A stretch of 64,000 bases of DNA from Ciona intestinalis (Eukaryota > Chordata > Ascidiacea > Phlebobranchia > Cionidae), in assembly GCF_000224145.3 (NCBI RefSeq), contig NW_004190392.2:118609-182608 (forward strand), written 5' to 3'. Of this stretch, positions 1-11,354 are shown piece after piece; positions within the stretch are counted from its first letter, which is position 1; each line of letters opens with the position of its first letter. The translations under genes and the position numbers were made by a program. The notes beneath the pieces are model-generated. The model saw nothing but the letters and a program-made list of their open reading frames with translations, had not been told where the DNA came from and ran no database searches.

Positions 1-3000
1 TAATAAATTTACAGGTGTTATAAAAACTAGAATTAGGTGTATTAGGTCTTCAGTGAGGCAAACCTGAGACTCAACTGTACATTGCACAAACGTCTTACCT
101 ATGACAGTCACCAAAATCCAGACCCCATATTTTAACGTTCCGGTCTGGTGACCCGGAAACAATCAGCGTTGAATCTGAACTAATGCTCACACAAGAGGGG
201 GGAAGAGAGTGTCCGTATAACGAGAGAAAAAACTAAAAAAACAAATTTTTAATATAAAAAAGGTATATAAGTATAGCACTTCTTAACTGCTTAAAATTTT
301 TTTATCTCTTTTTAACTGATTTTATCTTTAAAAATGCATTTAACTCCCAGGCTAACAGTAAAAATTTATTTGTAACACAGAACTTTGTTATTTTTTGCAA
401 ATAAATATTTTTGTCTTACCTTCAAAGAATCCACGTAAAATATTTTGACGGAACAATCCAATAATGACGCGGCAATAAAACGATTATTCGGGGTAAATTC
501 AACGTCAAGAATTTGGTCATCTAACTCGAAAGTCCGAGTGTGGGTTAAAGATACTCGCTTTGAACTGTGGGAAATATGGAAAGGGAATTTAAAATAAAAA
601 TAAGATTTAGTTGGAAAAAATTATTAGTATACAGTTTTTAGAACAAAATGGTGGATTGAATTTTACAACTTTTTTTACAGTTATACATTTAATTTGATAT
701 ATTTTTGAAGAGGCTGTTGTAAAAAGGTGTAGTATGAAAATATTCTGTTTTTTTCTACATTTTGTGGTCAAACTATTTATATTTTTGCCTAAAAAGGCAT
801 TTTATTAATGTACAACTTGTCAGAAACTGCAGCAAGACGATTTGACGTCTTGTGCCTTATTTTGACAAGCACTCGTGCCAACTGGTGCGTGATGTGTGCA
901 ATAAAACATTGCACACTGCACCAACCAGCGTGATAATATTGCAGCTACGGACGAAGTGATTCTTATGAAAGAAAAACCACTAACCTGGTGACTGCTTTGA
1001 TTTTACGAAATTGAACTTTTTTTAAACAAATATATATACATACATTTTAAATAGATAAAATACTTTGAAAACTACTAATCAATAAAAAAAATACAAAAAC
1101 TGTTAACAAATAATATGATTAAAAAACAGCATTGTTTTGAAAGTAAAATGGTCTTTCTCAACAAAAACCCAAATGAAGTCATGCTGAATGGCATACAAAT
1201 CGTTAAGAACGATTTTAAAACTGTAGTAGCAGTAGGCAAAAAATACTATTTTATATTGTATCAAAACTTCAAAAGTAATGAACTGTTTAAAGCTTATTTA
1301 CCTCACTGAATAATTTTCATCACTTATTAAATCAAATTCCCAGAACTTAATTTTTTTATCCGGGCCCCCGGATACAATTCCTCGCTTGTTTGGAAATAAC
1401 GCAACGCATGAAACAGCACCCTCGTGTGCCTGGATGGTTTCCAGTAGCGTTCCTAAAAAAATCAATTTAAAAACTCTGAAAGATTACAAAAAAATGCTAC
1501 AAGACTTCTTTCTTTTAAACTAATAATATGCTTGGCAGAAACAGCATATAAATACAGTAGGGTGGGGGAAGGTGGGACACTTTTTAACTCTATTTTCTCA
1601 TCCCACTTGGTAGTATTAAAAAAAACATTCAAAGAAATATAAAACTATACCCCTTGACTCCTATGGACCGTTGTTAATTGTTTAAAACACGATGAGGATA
1701 TTTGGACAATATGTGCTAAAGGTGTCCCATCTTTCCCCACGCTACTATATAACTGTACAGACATCGATTTTATAAAATTTCACTGGTTGCGACAAACAAA
1801 AAGAGCTCACTGTAAGAATGTGTTTGTATTTACCTGAAGCGACATCGTGCAGCTCTAATGCTCCCTCTTGTGTTCCTAAAATAACTTGCCGATCACCCGG
1901 AACGAAAAGACAACATTTAGGGTGGGAGCATTTCAATGTTCGTATACACTGGTGACTACTCCTGTAGGGGGAATAAATACAAATTATTGGGGTAAATCGA
2001 ACAAATAACTCTATTAACAGGTCACTGTTCGCATAGTGCACGGACTCCCCTTATGGACTGTTAATCAAAATAATCGGAAAAATTAAAATAAAATTGATAC
2101 TTTAACTAGGTAATTGAGAACTATTTATTAAAAATTTGTTATATATTTTTTTTTAAAAAGGTTTAATAAAATGAACCTCTTTTATAAATGTATAATATTG
2201 AATTACAAACAATTTAAAGATTTGTATCTCCAAGAATTATATTTTATCAACATTTCACCTGTTCCATAACTTCGCACTTTCAGAAGATGTTGTTAATAAA
2301 GCCATACCATCCATAGTAAAACAAATTGATTTTGTGTCTGTACGATGACCAAGCTGAGATAACCGCTTTAAACTGGAATATTCCGGTTGGGACAGCAGAG
2401 AGATTGTGGATACTGTCTCGATCTGATTGTTACGTAATAATGCGACAGTGTTGTAAGTGTTTGGGGTCGGTGCGGTAAGGTCCAATGAGCTGGTAAAGAA
2501 ATAGTGTTAGTACCTTATGCTCGCTGTCAGTAAATACGTGAAAACAAGATTCGAATTAGCGCTATTCGAAAAGTGTGATTTGTTTTTTACAGTTTTTGCG
2601 ACTCTTATGTTTTTTCTGTTTTTCCAGTTTTTTCCATGTTTTTAGAATTTTTGTCTAAATTGCAACATAATATTGTTAAAATTATGATAAAACATTGATA
2701 AAATAACTATTTACGAACATAAACCCAGAACTGCAAACATTCAATTAGCTATACTGCTATAAAACTTCACATTCTAACTAATTATAATTTTCCAAATACC
2801 ACATAAAATATTTCACCTTAACTTGCCAGCACAGGTAAAGCTACCAACATGACTTATTTCATCTTCAATACTTCGTTCTATTGTGATATCATCTATTGAA
2901 TGTGAATTTTTTATATAAGAATACAACATGATATGAGTTTTAGTAAAAAACAACTTATATTTCATTCTATACCAGGGGGGATCTCATATAATATACGTAT

Positions 3001-6000
3001 GAAGGAATTATGTAACTTATTTATCCTCGTGTGCCGAGGCAACGACAGTCGTTACATCACGCGTGTTCCGTTTCACACACCACAGGTCAGCTTATAAGTA
3101 TTTTTATTAAGTATCAAACACAAATCTGCTAGCGCCATGTAACATGTTTAAACGTTAGGACAAAATTCTATTTTTCACTTTTGATTCACTTACTTTCCTC
3201 TTGTCCCTCATTCTTTTGTTTCTTCTTTGCTCTTTTTAGTTTCTTTTTTATCCTCAGAGCCACTTCCGCTTCATCGAAAATGCGAAAGAATTCGACCATT
3301 TTGTCATTTCCCTGTTGATATAAACAAACTAATATAAAGTAATGCTATGGTATATATTAATTCACATAAAAACTCCGCACCGTGGCATACTCGTTACTTG
3401 TAGCCTAGAAGGTACAGGTTCAAGGCTTAATGCAGCTAGTTACTGTCAGCATATTTGCCCATGGACAATACACTTAACGGCAAACCCTAATGATGACTTA
3501 CTGTATGGCAGACAAATCAGTTCTTTAGGATCACAAAACAAAAACTGACAGGCTTAAAAATTGTTATAATGTGCCTATAAAGATTTATGAGAAAAATAAT
3601 TTAAAAACTCCCATTAACTTACATGGCACGTGAGTAATCTTCCGTCTTTTGAAACTTTGAGGGTCACGACCCTGTCACGACCTTTACGCATGACCGACCC
3701 CACTTTAATACAACTGACCAATCGTTCTTCAAGGTCGTCTAAAGGTCAAGTGAAACAAACAATACAAAGTTTTGGGTCACTTACTTTTTCATTCAACAAC
3801 ATTTTTTATACCTTCAATGCCTTGCATGACATCATCACTTATGACATCATCACTGGTGACATCATCGCTAGTGACATCATCAAGTTTTGTCTTCTGTAGC
3901 TTAACTAAAGGTGCTTCCATAGAGTCCTACATATAGAATTAAGTGACATTGGCAATTTAATACAAGTTTGTCTAATATTATTCTATATGGGTGGTCCTAC
4001 AGTGCCATAGCATTGGAAATGAGTATCAGGCCATAGTTGGCCTATTACCCTGATACCCAGGGTGCTACCAGTGTCTTGCCCAGAACACATACGCCTACCA
4101 GTATCGAGCATTGAACCCGGTATCCTTTGATTACAATTTTATGTTTCACCTTGTTAGCAATAAATTCCACGCTCCATATACGTAACTCACTGTCCCCTGA
4201 CCCCGTTATAATTCGGCGCTCGTCTGGTGTCAAACAAAATGACCAAACCTGGTGAAAAAGAGAATTAAGAACAATCCAGAAGATATATGTAATAAACATA
4301 TTATGCTTTATGTGCTTTATTTTGGCATTTTTGAAATACATTTGTTACATACAAGAAACTGCAAGAAAATTTGGTATAAGCTTGGCATATTGTTTAGATA
4401 AGACTAAGAGTAAGGTTCTCACCTCGGATCTGTGTCCAACCATTGTTTTAAAGCAATGCTGAGTATCTAAGTCCCACCATTTCACATATGTGTCTTTGGA
4501 ACTGAAAACGAGCGGAAATACATAATGTAAATATAACACATGTCAATTTGGGCGGGTGGTCGGCAAACTAGGTAAAAGTAACATAACATTTTTTCTTATG
4601 AGAACAAAGTATTTAAGCACAAGCAACAATAGGTATTGGCTTAACTGATTTCTTAACTGAGCTCATTCATACAGAATAGAAAGACTAATTCATTGTTACA
4701 ATTCATGAAAAAAGAATGATAAATAGCGCTTTGTAAAAACTGTATTCTCATACCTGGTAATTAACATGTTTCGTTGCTTGACGAAATAACAATCAGTTAT
4801 GATTCCTTTGTGTCCTTTCAAACGATACAATCCACTTTCATTCACTAAGTCCCAAACTACTACTTCTGTATCCTGTGTGGAAAACATTTTTCTAAATATA
4901 TATAATACTTAAAAGAATGCATAGCCTATAATGGGCATAAGCAGGTAATAGTAAAATGTCCTTGGGCAAGACATTTACTGCCAATTGATCTAACCCAGTG
5001 GTCACTAATTGGTTGTTTAAATTATCAGCCATACAAGAAAACCCTTCAACAAAGTCCATACATGGCAACTTGTAAGCAGGCATGACCGCATGAGGTGTAT
5101 CAAACAGAACATCCATGTATTATTACGACTGCCATTTCCCTACGCACGAGGATAAAATTAAGAAAATAAAAATATTAATCTTTTATCTTTTTAAACTTTT
5201 TTTTCTTAAATTAAAAAATTCTTTCTTACATGTGATCCAGATGCTAGTTTCATGCCAGCCTTATCGAAAGCCAAACACGAGATTGCTGTCCGATGTCCGC
5301 TGAATGTAACGTCTGATTCCGCTGTTACGAGACTGAATATACGAATTGTGCCGTCGACGTAACCTACCGCTAAGTGTTGACTGTTTGGACTTGATTTAAT
5401 GCAAGTTACTTCTTGGTTGTCCCCTTGTAGTAATAACACCTGTTGTAAAGGATATGTTTATATACAAAGTTTTCTATATAGGTGAAGGCCTATGCTAAGG
5501 CAGGCTAAGGGACTTAGGATTTAGCCAAGCGTTCGTCTATTACGACAGTGTAAATGGTAGCCTACCAGCCTATACTATTATTTTCTATATAAAGGGGGGT
5601 CTTGTGGCAAGACACATCCTAGGACCTGAGATTTAGGGCAGAGTTGGCCATTACCCTAACATAGTAACTTATATTTCATCAATATAAAAACATAGGGGTG
5701 TTTTTGTCCTAGTGTTGGGGTAATAGGCAATTGCAAATCCAATTACCCATTGCATGCCACGCTGCAGGTCCTCACCTACATAGAATAAGTGATAAAACTT
5801 ACAAGCTGTAGATCTGTGTGAGCGAGGTCCTACCTATTACCCCAAGTACATACATACATACTAAAATGCATATATTTTACCAACAAAAACCTATTTGAAA
5901 ACTTACCAGCTGTAAGGTTCTCATGTCCCATACACATACATTCTCGCATGCTGCTGCAGCAACATATCTTCCTTGTGTATTCCTCATTGACAGGTATTCC

Positions 6001-6077
6001 ACATTACATCTGGCACTGCCCAATACTCCAAACTGGGCAACAGACAAATACCGAAGATATTGCTTAGTAATTCCCAT
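1..6077 (-). CDS. WDR3: WDR3 / UTP12 WD-repeat protein (3' end off window)
   Basis: WD40 scaffold of the U3 snoRNP/small-subunit processome, acting in the nucleolus in 18S rRNA maturation (family knowledge). Fourteen coding exons could be joined with consistent phases on the minus strand: 6077-5907, 5439-5230, 4872-4754, 4501-4423, 4248-4150, 3926-3812, 3738-3623, 3311-3194, 2892-2817, 2489-2259, 1961-1834, 1452-1302, 564-420 and 232-99. The start reads [12 protein letters not shown], close to vertebrate WDR3. Other landmarks are [18 protein letters not shown] (exon 4), [18 protein letters not shown] (exon 7), a Lys-rich stretch (exon 8) and [14 protein letters not shown] (exon 14). About 230 C-terminal residues of the human protein have no counterpart here and should lie left of base 1. 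Introns are small and several carry SINE or MITE copies. The gene lies 148 bp downstream of DDX52 on the same strand. Confident call; exon ends are by eye. Confidence 0.93.
877..929 (-). other. Hairpin in a WDR3 intron with miR-92-like seed
   Basis: An inverted repeat in the 565-1301 intron. Nine perfectly paired bases (894-902 with 908-916) surround a five-base loop, followed by a 1x5 internal loop, five more pairs (GGTGC/GCACC) and about seven pairs including wobbles. On the host-gene strand the 3' arm begins TATTGCAC at 903 going down, the first eight bases of miR-92a and miR-32. The loop is much shorter than in known miR-92 precursors, so this may be only a chance or repeat-derived palindrome. 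Confidence 0.25.
1556..1747. mobile_element. MITE, GGGGTAAGATGGGA family
   Basis: First of about twenty copies in the window. Family features: ends read TAGTAGGGTGGGGTAAGATG and, inverted, CATCTTACCCCACCCTACTA, flanked by TA, giving a terminal inverted repeat of about 25 bp. The inside holds a conserved stretch with AACAAAGAATATT and AACGCTCTTTT-like blocks. It has no coding capacity, so it must be mobilised in trans; the TA target suggests a Tc1/mariner-type transposase (inference). A MITE of this kind, Cimi-1, has been described in Ciona, but identity is not verified here. This copy lies in a WDR3 intron. Confidence 0.75.
3000..3098 (-). mobile_element. SINE tail fragment
   Basis: Tail part of the common tRNA-derived SINE (full structure described at 50024-50305). 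It lies in a WDR3 intron next to exon 9. Confidence 0.65.
3365..3560 (+). mobile_element. tRNA-derived SINE, variant tail
   Basis: Begins with a tRNA-like head (ACCGTGGCATACTCGTTACT, then a B-box-like GGTTCAAGGCTT) and ends with the tail block ATCACAAAACAAAAACTG. The same tail block occurs at 29955-30070, so this is a second SINE type with a different 3' part. It sits in a WDR3 intron. Confidence 0.55.
4020..4135 (-). mobile_element. SINE head fragment
   Basis: Reverse-strand copy of the SINE head and linker, with the GTGTCTTGCCCA block and a degraded B box (TTGAACCCGGTATCC). It directly abuts exon 5 of WDR3. Confidence 0.5.
4915..5170 (+). mobile_element. SINE, linker and tail
   Basis: Carries the TCCTTGGGCAAGACA linker, the CCAGTGGTCACTAATTGGTT block and the tail ending in ACGCACGAGGATAAA. 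It fills most of the intron between WDR3 exons 2 and 3. Confidence 0.65.
5465..5845 (+). repeat. Short interspersed repeat, TATATGGGTGAGGTCC family
   Basis: Two or three partial copies of a third repeat, recognised by GGACCTgaGATTTAGG-like and CATTACCCCAACA-like blocks. The same family recurs at 28210-28310, 39205-39470, 52555-52640 and 59525-59850. No inverted ends or coding capacity were seen. Confidence 0.45.
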
Positions 6078-6225
6078 ACTTATTCAATGTGTTTATATAA
6101 AACTTACTAAAGCATCTGAAACGAGCAATTTAAAGACACATTATAAATTTTAAAGCATAAAATTCTGCTGGTATTATTCAAGTAACAGTTCTTGCATTTC
6201 TATAATTAACAATATTTCAATGTTA
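6078..6225 (-). other. DDX52-WDR3 spacer with 3' splice acceptor
   Basis: On the minus strand this 148-base spacer contains a strong acceptor, TTGCTCGTTTCAG, ending at 6116, 38 bases before the WDR3 ATG. No AATAAA follows the DDX52 stop. This is the arrangement expected if a spliced leader is trans-spliced onto the downstream cistron of an operon, as is known in Ciona; an ordinary 5' UTR intron acceptor is the alternative. After the acceptor comes a minimal upstream ORF, ATG CTT TAG (6115-6107). Confidence 0.45.
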
Positions 6226-7842
6226 TTACTCTTTTAATTTTTGAATTTTTTTGTTTTTGATTTCCGTTTTTCTCTTTTTTGCTCTTTTTAAAATATCAGG
6301 GGGAGCAGTCCGGATAGTATTTCTTTTCGTTTGTGTCTTTGCTGTCTTTTTCCGCTCTTCTTTTGACATCTTCTTCATTTTGAGCATGTACTCCGGCACA
6401 TCACACCCAGCCTCTTTGATTAAATTTGCAATCGATCTTAAAAGAGCCCGGTCCTGGTCAGTAAATAGCGTAATTGCGCGCCCTGTCCGGCCTGCTCTTC
6501 CAGTGCGCCCAATTCTGTGAATATAAGTGACCGCACTGTTGGGAAAATCGTAATTTACGACTAAATTCACATTCTGAAAATCCATACCCCGACCCATATG
6601 CTCTGTACATATCATTACCCATGTTGTCCCAGCATGTAGGGACTGTATAGCTTTCTCTCGCTGCTCTGGAGTCCTGTCTCCATGAATTGCATCAATATTA
6701 ATACCATCATATACAAGTTCAGCGTATAACTCCTTTGCTCTTTCCTTTGATTGCACAAAAACTAGCGCTGGAGGTGCAAAACCACCTCTAATAATATCTT
6801 GCATAGCGAGAAGTTTCCCTTGCTCATTTCCCACATACTTTAGCTCTTGTTTTACAGAACTGGTCGCAGTATTTTTCCCCCCGACTGTAACCTGTAGCAC
6901 ATTATCCATATTTAGAACACACCATTGCTGAACGTCGTGCGCAAAAGTAGCACTAAACATAGCGCGACGAATTTTCGGATTCTCGCATGCGGAATAAATC
7001 CTCCCGAGCTGATCTCGGAAGCTGGCATCTTCTTTTCCATCCTCGAAGAGTTTATCCGATTCATCTACTACTAACCACTCAATAGAGTCCAGCTTCAAAA
7101 TAGGGGTTTCTTGTTTTATAAGGTGAATAATACGATTGGGTGTGCTTATTAGAAGATCTATATCACACGTTTGTTTTTTCTTTTCCGTGAAGGATTTCAC
7201 TAAATTTTTATCCATAAGGCGGATGTTCAGTAAGTCTTTGTGGATTTTTTCATTTTCTTCGTCATTTTCTGAGCGAATAAGTTTCTTGCATTCGCTGAAA
7301 GTTTGTTCCGCTAATTCTCTTGTAGGACTGAGTATGAGAGCTCTAATATTTTTACCTTTTTTTGTTTTTTTGACATTTAGCAAATGAGAGACAACAGGTA
7401 CCAAAAATGCAAGTGTTTTACCAGATCCGGTAGGAGCACAAGCTAAAATCTCTCTGCCGTCTAACATAGCGGGTATAGCTTGCATTTGAATTGGACTTAA
7501 CGCAGAAAATCCGAATCTTTCAGTCAAGTTTTTAACGCAGATTGAATGCACACCGAATTTTTCTTCTAACTGATTAAAATTTTCCACCAAATCAGGTACA
7601 TCGGTGCCTTGGACAAAAATACGCATTTGTTTCCGTAAATTAACTTTTGTATCGTCAGATTTCTCATTTTGCTGATCATTTTCTGTATCGTTTTCGTCTT
7701 TTTTCCTTTTGGGCTTGCCAGGCTGTATATTTTCGTTCCTACTTGGCGTTATAGCTCCTGGAATCCGTATATCTTTTAAATTTAGTTTAGAATTAAAGCT
7801 AGCACCGACTGTAAGCTGTCGAAATATATCTTCTGAGTCCAT
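6226..7842 (-). CDS. DDX52: DDX52 / ROK1 DEAD-box RNA helicase
   Basis: ATP-dependent RNA helicase needed for early cleavages of pre-18S rRNA in the nucleolus (family knowledge). An intronless ORF of 538 aa. The ATG at 7842 has a good context (A at -3, G at +4) and gives MDSEDIFRQL, which aligns with the vertebrate start; the frame stays open to 7875 but only from a TTG. Visible motifs: Q motif about 110-129 (LSPIQMQAIP), motif I APTGSGKT 136-143, Ia PTRELAEQ, motif II DESD 260-263 (DESD is usual for this subfamily), SAT 297-299, and motif VI HRIGRTGR about 442-449. Motif V reads TEHMGRGMDF, where human DDX52 has ALLARGIDF, so the usual Ala-Arg-Gly is Gly-Arg-Gly. The C-terminus is a Lys-rich basic tail. 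WDR3 follows after 148 bp. Confidence 0.95.
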   Translation of the reverse strand: MDSEDIFRQLTVGASFNSKLNLKDIRIPGAITPSRNENIQPGKPKRKKDENDTENDQQNEKSDDTKVNLRKQMRIFVQGTDVPDLVENFNQLEEKFGVHSICVKNLTERFGFSALSPIQMQAIPAMLDGREILACAPTGSGKTLAFLVPVVSHLLNVKKTKKGKNIRALILSPTRELAEQTFSECKKLIRSENDEENEKIHKDLLNIRLMDKNLVKSFTEKKKQTCDIDLLISTPNRIIHLIKQETPILKLDSIEWLVVDESDKLFEDGKEDASFRDQLGRIYSACENPKIRRAMFSATFAHDVQQWCVLNMDNVLQVTVGGKNTATSSVKQELKYVGNEQGKLLAMQDIIRGGFAPPALVFVQSKERAKELYAELVYDGINIDAIHGDRTPEQREKAIQSLHAGTTWVMICTEHMGRGMDFQNVNLVVNYDFPNSAVTYIHRIGRTGRAGRTGRAITLFTDQDRALLRSIANLIKEAGCDVPEYMLKMKKMSKEERKKTAKTQTKRNTIRTAPPDILKRAKKRKTEIKNKKIQKLKE

Positions 7843-8372
7843 TTTCCTACAATGCAAAACTACGCGAAATTCCAAAACACAAACACATGTGTGCCACTAA
7901 AAAAGATGAACGCAGAGACGAAATATTTTAACTTGGGTACTTGAGTTTTTTATATATTTGTTTTAACATACGCAGAAATGTGTCAAAATTCAAAAGATTG
8001 TATAATTTTCAGCATAAAACAAAGTTTAAAAATCGTTTAATTTATTGGAAAAAAAACTAAAGTTTAGTTTTATAGTCGAATAGCATTAATGGACGCATTT
8101 AATCAGACAAGGTGTAAAGAGTCATATTGTGAATACGGGTACGTATTTAATTGTAACTGAAATCATCTACAAAACAAGTAAGTATTATTTGGAACATTTT
8201 GAACGTCTTATGCACTGCGTCACTAGGTGGTACTAGTAAGCCACGCAAAAAAGGTAAAGCGCGAGGAAAAAGTAAACCGATAAAAATGTAATCAGATAAA
8301 ATTATCCAATGTGTTTTCCTATTGGGACCTAGCACATAATGCTCATATTAGGTTCATGTATACAGCTTAGAA

Positions 8373-8498
8373 ATAATCACCCACAAAGTTACATACGTGG
8401 TAACTCATAAGCGGGCACGAGGTGTATGGAACAGAACAGCCGTGTTTTAACGACTGTCGTTGCTCCGCCACGCGAGGGTAAAGTTAAATTCATTCATA
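8373..8498 (+). mobile_element. SINE tail
   Basis: Well-preserved tail: starts AATCACCCACAAAGTTACAT, includes GCGGGCACGAGGTGTATG and ends in CATTCAT. Confidence 0.7.
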
Positions 8499-9291
8499 TC
8501 GTATAGAACAGTTTTAACTCCAAACAACTGCAAGGTTTGCATATTCCAATAATTGCCACCTAATAACCGTGTTTAGTTTAACTTTGAAATAACATGCAAA
8601 GTCTCTTTCTCCTACGCATAACCATATCGAAATAGAATTTTTCTCAATGCGGATACATTTCACGATATATATCTCACCAAGCGGTTAATACTAAATTTTT
8701 TTACGTCTAATGTGTTTTACTGTCATATATAATGCTCATATTTCGTTAATAAGTACAATTGTCAATTATGACGCAAAAATTGCAAAATTTTATTAATCAA
8801 ATTGTCACACAAAATAATATCAACGTATTAAGCCATGGACCAGTACGCACGTAATTTGTCTCCTAGCAACGTAATGTTACGTCAAAGAAGACCCAGTTTG
8901 ATGGTTCTCAGTCTGTCGGAGTCGCTTTTTACAATGGATAGCATCGTCGACTCGTTCCAAAGCAGTTTAGTCATTTTTTATTTGTTGAAAGAAAATTGGT
9001 TTATTTTGAACGATTTTTACAACTTTTATAAATGTCTCTAAACAAATATTTTTATATTTTATAATTCCTATTCGCTAAAGTGTTTATTAGTAATCGAAGT
9101 ATTGAAAACGATATGCAAAGTTCGGAAAACGTATATATGGCAATTACTTGTTCTCTTGTTCCCTATATAGTGTATGCAAATCATATTTAAAACGCTTCCG
9201 AAAGATTGAATAGAGTTTACTCTTTTGTATTATACACGCGCTGTTACTATATAAACTACGTATTTTACGCTTTGTTGTATAACAATGGTAT

Positions 9292-9418
9292 AGAATGAAT
9301 GTATCTTATTTATCCACGCGTAGCGGGGCAACGACAGTTGTTATAAAACAAGGGTGTTCTGTTTCATACACCTCGTGTCCGCTTACGAGTTACTATATAT
9401 GTAACTTTGTGGATAATT
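9292..9418 (-). mobile_element. SINE tail
   Basis: Reverse copy of the same tail, beginning GAATGAATGTATCTTATTTA and ending in TAACTTTGTGGATAATT. Confidence 0.7.
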
Positions 9419-9840
9419 ATATTATGGGAGAATTTTTCTTATGTATATAAACATTGTCTCTTTATTTAAAACCCGTCATCGTAAAATGGCGAGACAATTA
9501 ATGCAACATCATATTATATACCAGTATGACTATATACGGTGACGGAGCGCTAATTTTTTAGGAGAAAGTCATTGCACTTGACGGTGAACCTGTATACTGG
9601 TGATATCATCGAACTTGCGTTCAGTCACGTTTGTTTACGATACATTATCTAATATACATCACAGAATCGACATGCATCAGTGAAGATAATGTTTCGTCAG
9701 ACTTTGATAAAGGGGGCTGTGACGTAAACAATACAAGCAAAAGACACATTGAAAGAAACGACTATATACGAGGTTTTATTTAAACCAATTTAAGCAAAGA
9801 TTATTACGCTACATATAGTCACACACAGAGTTACATGTCA

Positions 9841-9969
9841 TAGCACTGTGGGGTAAGATGGGATACCGATAGCACCCAAACTCCACATTTCCTCTTTGTT
9901 TACCACCATATAGAACGAAAAATAGAAAAAAATATGTTCCATCTTACCCACCCGGCCACCCTTACTATA
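9841..9969. mobile_element. MITE, shortened copy
   Basis: Ends CACTGTGGGGTAAGATGGGA and TTACCCACCCGGCCACCCTT. The centre is deleted relative to longer copies. A SINE tail (9969-10091) abuts it. Confidence 0.65.
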
Positions 9970-10149
9970 CATGGTAATTCGTAAGTTGGCACGAAGTGTA
10001 TGAAACTAAAAATGTAAACAACCGTGTTATAAACATATTATAACGATTGTCATTGTCTCGCCATGCAGAAATTAAAAATACTCTCATTCATATAGTAATC
10101 CACACTTATGGCCCGCAGCATTTTTAACAAAATTATGTCCGCTAGGTGT

Positions 10150-10870
10150 CGCAAACGAGCTTAGCAAGAAATATGAGCAGCCTAGCCAATCAGAAGCGAA
10201 GGAATTTCAAGGTATAGTAACGTGGTTTCGGTCTATTGTTTTTGCAACGTACCGTATCCTATTTCTGTTTTCGCGTTTGCGTAACTTAATACCAGTCTAT
10301 ACCCCCCGCTAACGAAATTAGGAAGCGCACAACATTTTGTACACGGAAAATAACTGCCATTTTAGCGACAAAAGTGCTAACTTAGTTCAGGGTTGTCAGT
10401 AAACATAAAATACTTCGGGTCGTGGGCTATAATTTCGTTTGCTTCCTTCCCGTTTCGTCTGTTTTGGTCCATATCAATAGAAATAATGGAGTAGTGCGAA
10501 ATTACTGCTCAGTTACTTAAAAACGAGCCTACAGTGTAAATATATCAGCAATGCCTCGACTACTGCGCAATATCCGGTATTTTTGTTACTGGGTACGAAA
10601 AAATGTCGAAGTTTTTGTACCTGGACGAAAACAAAACCAGTCACCCGTGCGATGACGTCACAAAAGGAGAGACGGCTTTTCACGTGCTTAGCGTAGTTGG
10701 AAAACAATATCTCTCTCACGTACACAATGTTTTCAAGACCGTTATTGCCGCGTGGCCTGTTTGTCTTCTGACAAAACCTTGTGCTCGCAATGATTCAGCG
10801 GCACAAACAAAACCGGAGCAGCAAACATAATAGCCTTGGATGAACCCTAAAATACAACTTGTTCAGATAT
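10150..10870 (+). promoter_or_regulatory. Promoter-like stretch without an assigned gene
   Basis: Contains a consensus CCAAT box (AGCCAATCAGAAG near 10190), a full TGACGTCA octamer at 10653-10660 and a CACGTG E-box about 20 bases further on. A 75-codon ORF (10603-10830, MSKFLYLDENKTS) overlaps these sites but shows no recognisable domain. GC content is higher than around it. Whether anything is transcribed from here cannot be told. Confidence 0.25.
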
Positions 10871-11354
10871 GCTTCTGCAGATTGCACAACATGGAATCCC
10901 ATGGGGGCTTTGCGGGGTCCTATATACGCGCTGTCGAGCAGAAATGCTATGTTATACAATCTGTATGAATAGAAATGATATAAAACAACATACATTTGAA
11001 CTTAACACTTGTGTAAACATTAATATGAACACCTTTATGCTATAGAATTTATATAGTATAAATAGAGTTAAAGGGCGCCAAAAAACACAGTCGTAATATT
11101 ATCGCTATAGACTTAAGCTCAGTGAACAAAACTCGGCTTAGGAATAACAAAAACAGAGAAAACAGATTAAAATTGATTTGTTTTGACCAAAACTAAAGAG
11201 GAGTAAAATCCCACGCAACAGAGAAGAATATGAAGTTGGCAACAAGATTAGTCATGTCCGCAGAACTGTGTAATTGATATTCAAAGCGTAACAGGCTGCA
11301 TTTGTTAATAAAGTGTATGAAAATTACCGTTAAATTTAGTCTACACACAGCATA

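Larger units (their letters stand above)
7850..10190. other. Intergenic, repeats only
   Basis: No gene recognised. The stretch holds SINE tails (8373-8498 +, 9292-9418 -, 9969-10091 +), one MITE (9841-9969) and low-complexity AT-rich sequence. An ORF at 8835-9041 (+, 68 codons, beginning MDQYARNLSPSN) has a TATATAAT about 100 bases upstream, but I recognise no family and see no clear splice donor, so I do not call it a gene. Confidence 0.5.

Noticed and set aside
6251-7900. Plus-strand ORFs of 63-89 codons over DDX52
   Set aside because: Antisense shadows of the helicase reading frame; Phe/Ser-rich and domainless.
8835-9041. 68-codon ORF MDQYARNLSPSN as a gene
   Set aside because: No family, no convincing splice signals, and length within chance expectation for this base composition.
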